Below are positions 6,526 through 7,557 of a DNA stretch of 7,557 nucleotides, in pieces (the first letter of the stretch is position 1; every line of letters starts with the position of its first letter). The stretch covers positions 423 to 7,979 of the forward strand of contig NZ_ML142852.1 of the NCBI RefSeq assembly GCF_004138495.1. The letters are read 5' to 3'. The DNA comes from Phytoactinopolyspora endophytica (lineage in GTDB: Bacteria; Actinomycetota; Actinomycetes; Jiangellales; Jiangellaceae). The translations under genes were made by a program, and so were the position numbers. The notes beneath the pieces were generated by a model that worked only from the letters and a program-made list of their open reading frames with translations, did no database searches and was not told the origin of the DNA.

Positions 6526-7557
6526 ATGAGTGACGTCCCTTTCGGTTTCCGGTCCGACGACGATGACGATGATGACAAGCCCGACAAGGGCTCCGGTGGT
6601 TCCAACCCCAATGACCCGCTGAGCAGCCTGTTCGGCATGATGGGCGGTCAGCAGGGCGGTGCCGACCTCGGCCAGATGCTCCAGCAGATCGGCAAGATGC
6701 TGTCCTGGTCCGGCGGTCCGGTGAACTGGGATCTTGCCAACTCCGCTGCCCGCGACGTCGTCTCGGCGGGTGGCGACCGCTCGGTCAGCGGGTCAGAGCG
6801 GCGCGAGGTGGATGACGCGTTCCGGCTGGCGGATACCTGGCTCGACGAGGCGACCTCATTCCCGGCGACCGGCGGCGCACCACGCGCCTGGAGCCGGGCC
6901 GAGTGGGTCGAGGGCACCCAGGCGGCCTGGCGCAGCCTGGTCGAACCTGTCGCCGCCCGCGTGGCCGACGCCATGGGCAAATCCCTGCCACCCGAGATGG
7001 CACAGACGGCGGGGCCGCTGGTGGGAATGCTGCAACAGGTCGGCGTGTCGATGTGGGGCGCACAGGTGGGCCAGAGCATCGGCAAGCTCGCCGGTGAGGT
7101 CTGCGGGTCCGCGGACATCGGCGTTCCGCTGGCGGACGGACACCCCGCTCTGCTCCCGGCCAACGTGCGAGCCTTCGGCGAGGGCCTAGGGGTCGACGCA
7201 CGGGACGTCACGCTCTACCTCGCCCTGCGCGAGGCCGCCTACGTCCGGCTCTACTCTCACGCGCCATGGCTACGCTCGCACATCACCTCCTTGGTCGAGG
7301 AGTACGCCCGGCACGTCAACGTCGACACGGACTCCATCGAGTCGAAGCTCCGTGATGTCGATCCGTCGAACCCGCAGGCTTTGCAAGAGGCCCTGGAAGG
7401 GGGCCTGTTCGACATTCCCACCTCACCCGAGCAGACGGCCGCACTCGAACGACTCGAGCTTGCGCTCGCCTTGGTGGAGGGCTGGGTCGACGACGTCGTC
7501 ACGCAGGCCACATCGGGCCGGTTGCCGTCGGCCTCCGCGCTGAGGGAGTCTGTCCGA
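6526..7557 (+). CDS. Zincin_2/DUF2342-family protein ('zinc-dependent metalloprotease', TIGR03624-like), 3' end beyond window
   Basis: The frame is open from ATG 6526 to the window edge, giving 344 residues; family members run to roughly 450-490 residues, so the C-terminal part is missing. The N-terminus is family-like (MSDVPFGF), followed by a run of seven Asp (11-17) and a Gly/Gln-rich segment with LGQMLQQIGKMLS (48-60) and GGPVNWDLA (63-71). Typical blocks follow: TAGPLVGMLQQVG (161-173), GVPLADG (199-205), and LREAAYVRLYSHAPWL (234-249), then ERLELALALVEGWVD (308-322). The metalloprotease name comes from relatives with HExxH; the corresponding stretch here is REAAY (235-239), so zinc-dependent proteolysis is doubtful. 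No signal peptide or membrane segment is seen. GAGG (6515-6518) is seven bases upstream of the start. It is divergent from the SDR-like gene. Rv3195 of M. tuberculosis is, from memory, the counterpart. Confidence 0.9.
   Translation, partial: MSDVPFGFRSDDDDDDDKPDKGSGGSNPNDPLSSLFGMMGGQQGGADLGQMLQQIGKMLSWSGGPVNWDLANSAARDVVSAGGDRSVSGSERREVDDAFRLADTWLDEATSFPATGGAPRAWSRAEWVEGTQAAWRSLVEPVAARVADAMGKSLPPEMAQTAGPLVGMLQQVGVSMWGAQVGQSIGKLAGEVCGSADIGVPLADGHPALLPANVRAFGEGLGVDARDVTLYLALREAAYVRLYSHAPWLRSHITSLVEEYARHVNVDTDSIESKLRDVDPSNPQALQEALEGGLFDIPTSPEQTAALERLELALALVEGWVDDVVTQATSGRLPSASALRESVR

Noticed and set aside
6556..6579. DDDDK sequence in the Asp run of the zincin-like protein as a processing site
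   Set aside because: The resemblance to an enteropeptidase site is a by-product of an acidic low-complexity stretch; no relevant protease is expected in bacteria.
6648..7511. Minus-strand ORFs opposite the zincin-like gene (6648-7211, 7257-7511)
   Set aside because: The plus-strand frame encodes recognisable DUF2342 blocks across the same stretch; the minus products are Ser/Arg/Pro-rich shadows.

Overview
The window carries five complete genes and one 3'-truncated gene in a dense, high-GC layout. The protein families (UPF0182, PPA1309, an extracytoplasmic PDZ plus Lon-like protease, MoaE, and a DUF2342/Zincin_2-type protein) point to a chromosomal housekeeping region of an actinobacterium. 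From memory, the same core order is found around Rv3193c-Rv3194c-Rv3195 of Mycobacterium tuberculosis and in many other actinobacteria. Several products are strongly acidic: a Glu/Pro linker in UPF0182, a run of seven Asp in the zincin-like protein, and Asp/Glu-rich stretches in the PDZ protein. This is compatible with a salt-tolerant lineage, but that is only an inference. I see no mobile element, CRISPR array, tRNA, rRNA or prophage signature.

Layout. At 29-72 a perfect 15-bp inverted repeat lies just beyond the 3' end of the UPF0182 gene. The UPF0182 membrane protein is on the minus strand (106-3072). A divergent 143-bp intergenic region follows, then the PPA1309 family gene on the plus strand (3216-3785). 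That gene converges, across 32 bp, on a tight minus-strand cluster transcribed in the order SDR-like protein (6444-5341), MoaE (5337-4915), PDZ/Lon-like protease (4885-3818). An 81-bp divergent intergenic region with a possible 15-codon leader ORF separates the cluster from the plus-strand zincin-like gene (6526 to the window edge), which is open at its 3' end.

How the genes may work together. The UPF0182 protein (seven predicted membrane segments) and the membrane-anchored Ser-Lys protease are both envelope proteins. The SDR-like protein ends in a membrane helix with a basic tail. The zincin-like and PPA1309 products have no export signal. MoaE is a molybdenum cofactor enzyme with all its key residues, and no other Moa gene is present. 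No paper known to me gives the shared function of this neighbourhood; an envelope proteostasis role is a hypothesis only. The most notable sequence-level oddities are two 'enzyme' families whose catalytic signatures are missing here. The SDR has Leu at both the Tyr and Lys positions of YxxxK, and the zincin-like protein has REAAY where relatives carry HExxH. I found no clear sign of a wholly new system; the window looks like a conserved but poorly understood actinobacterial region.
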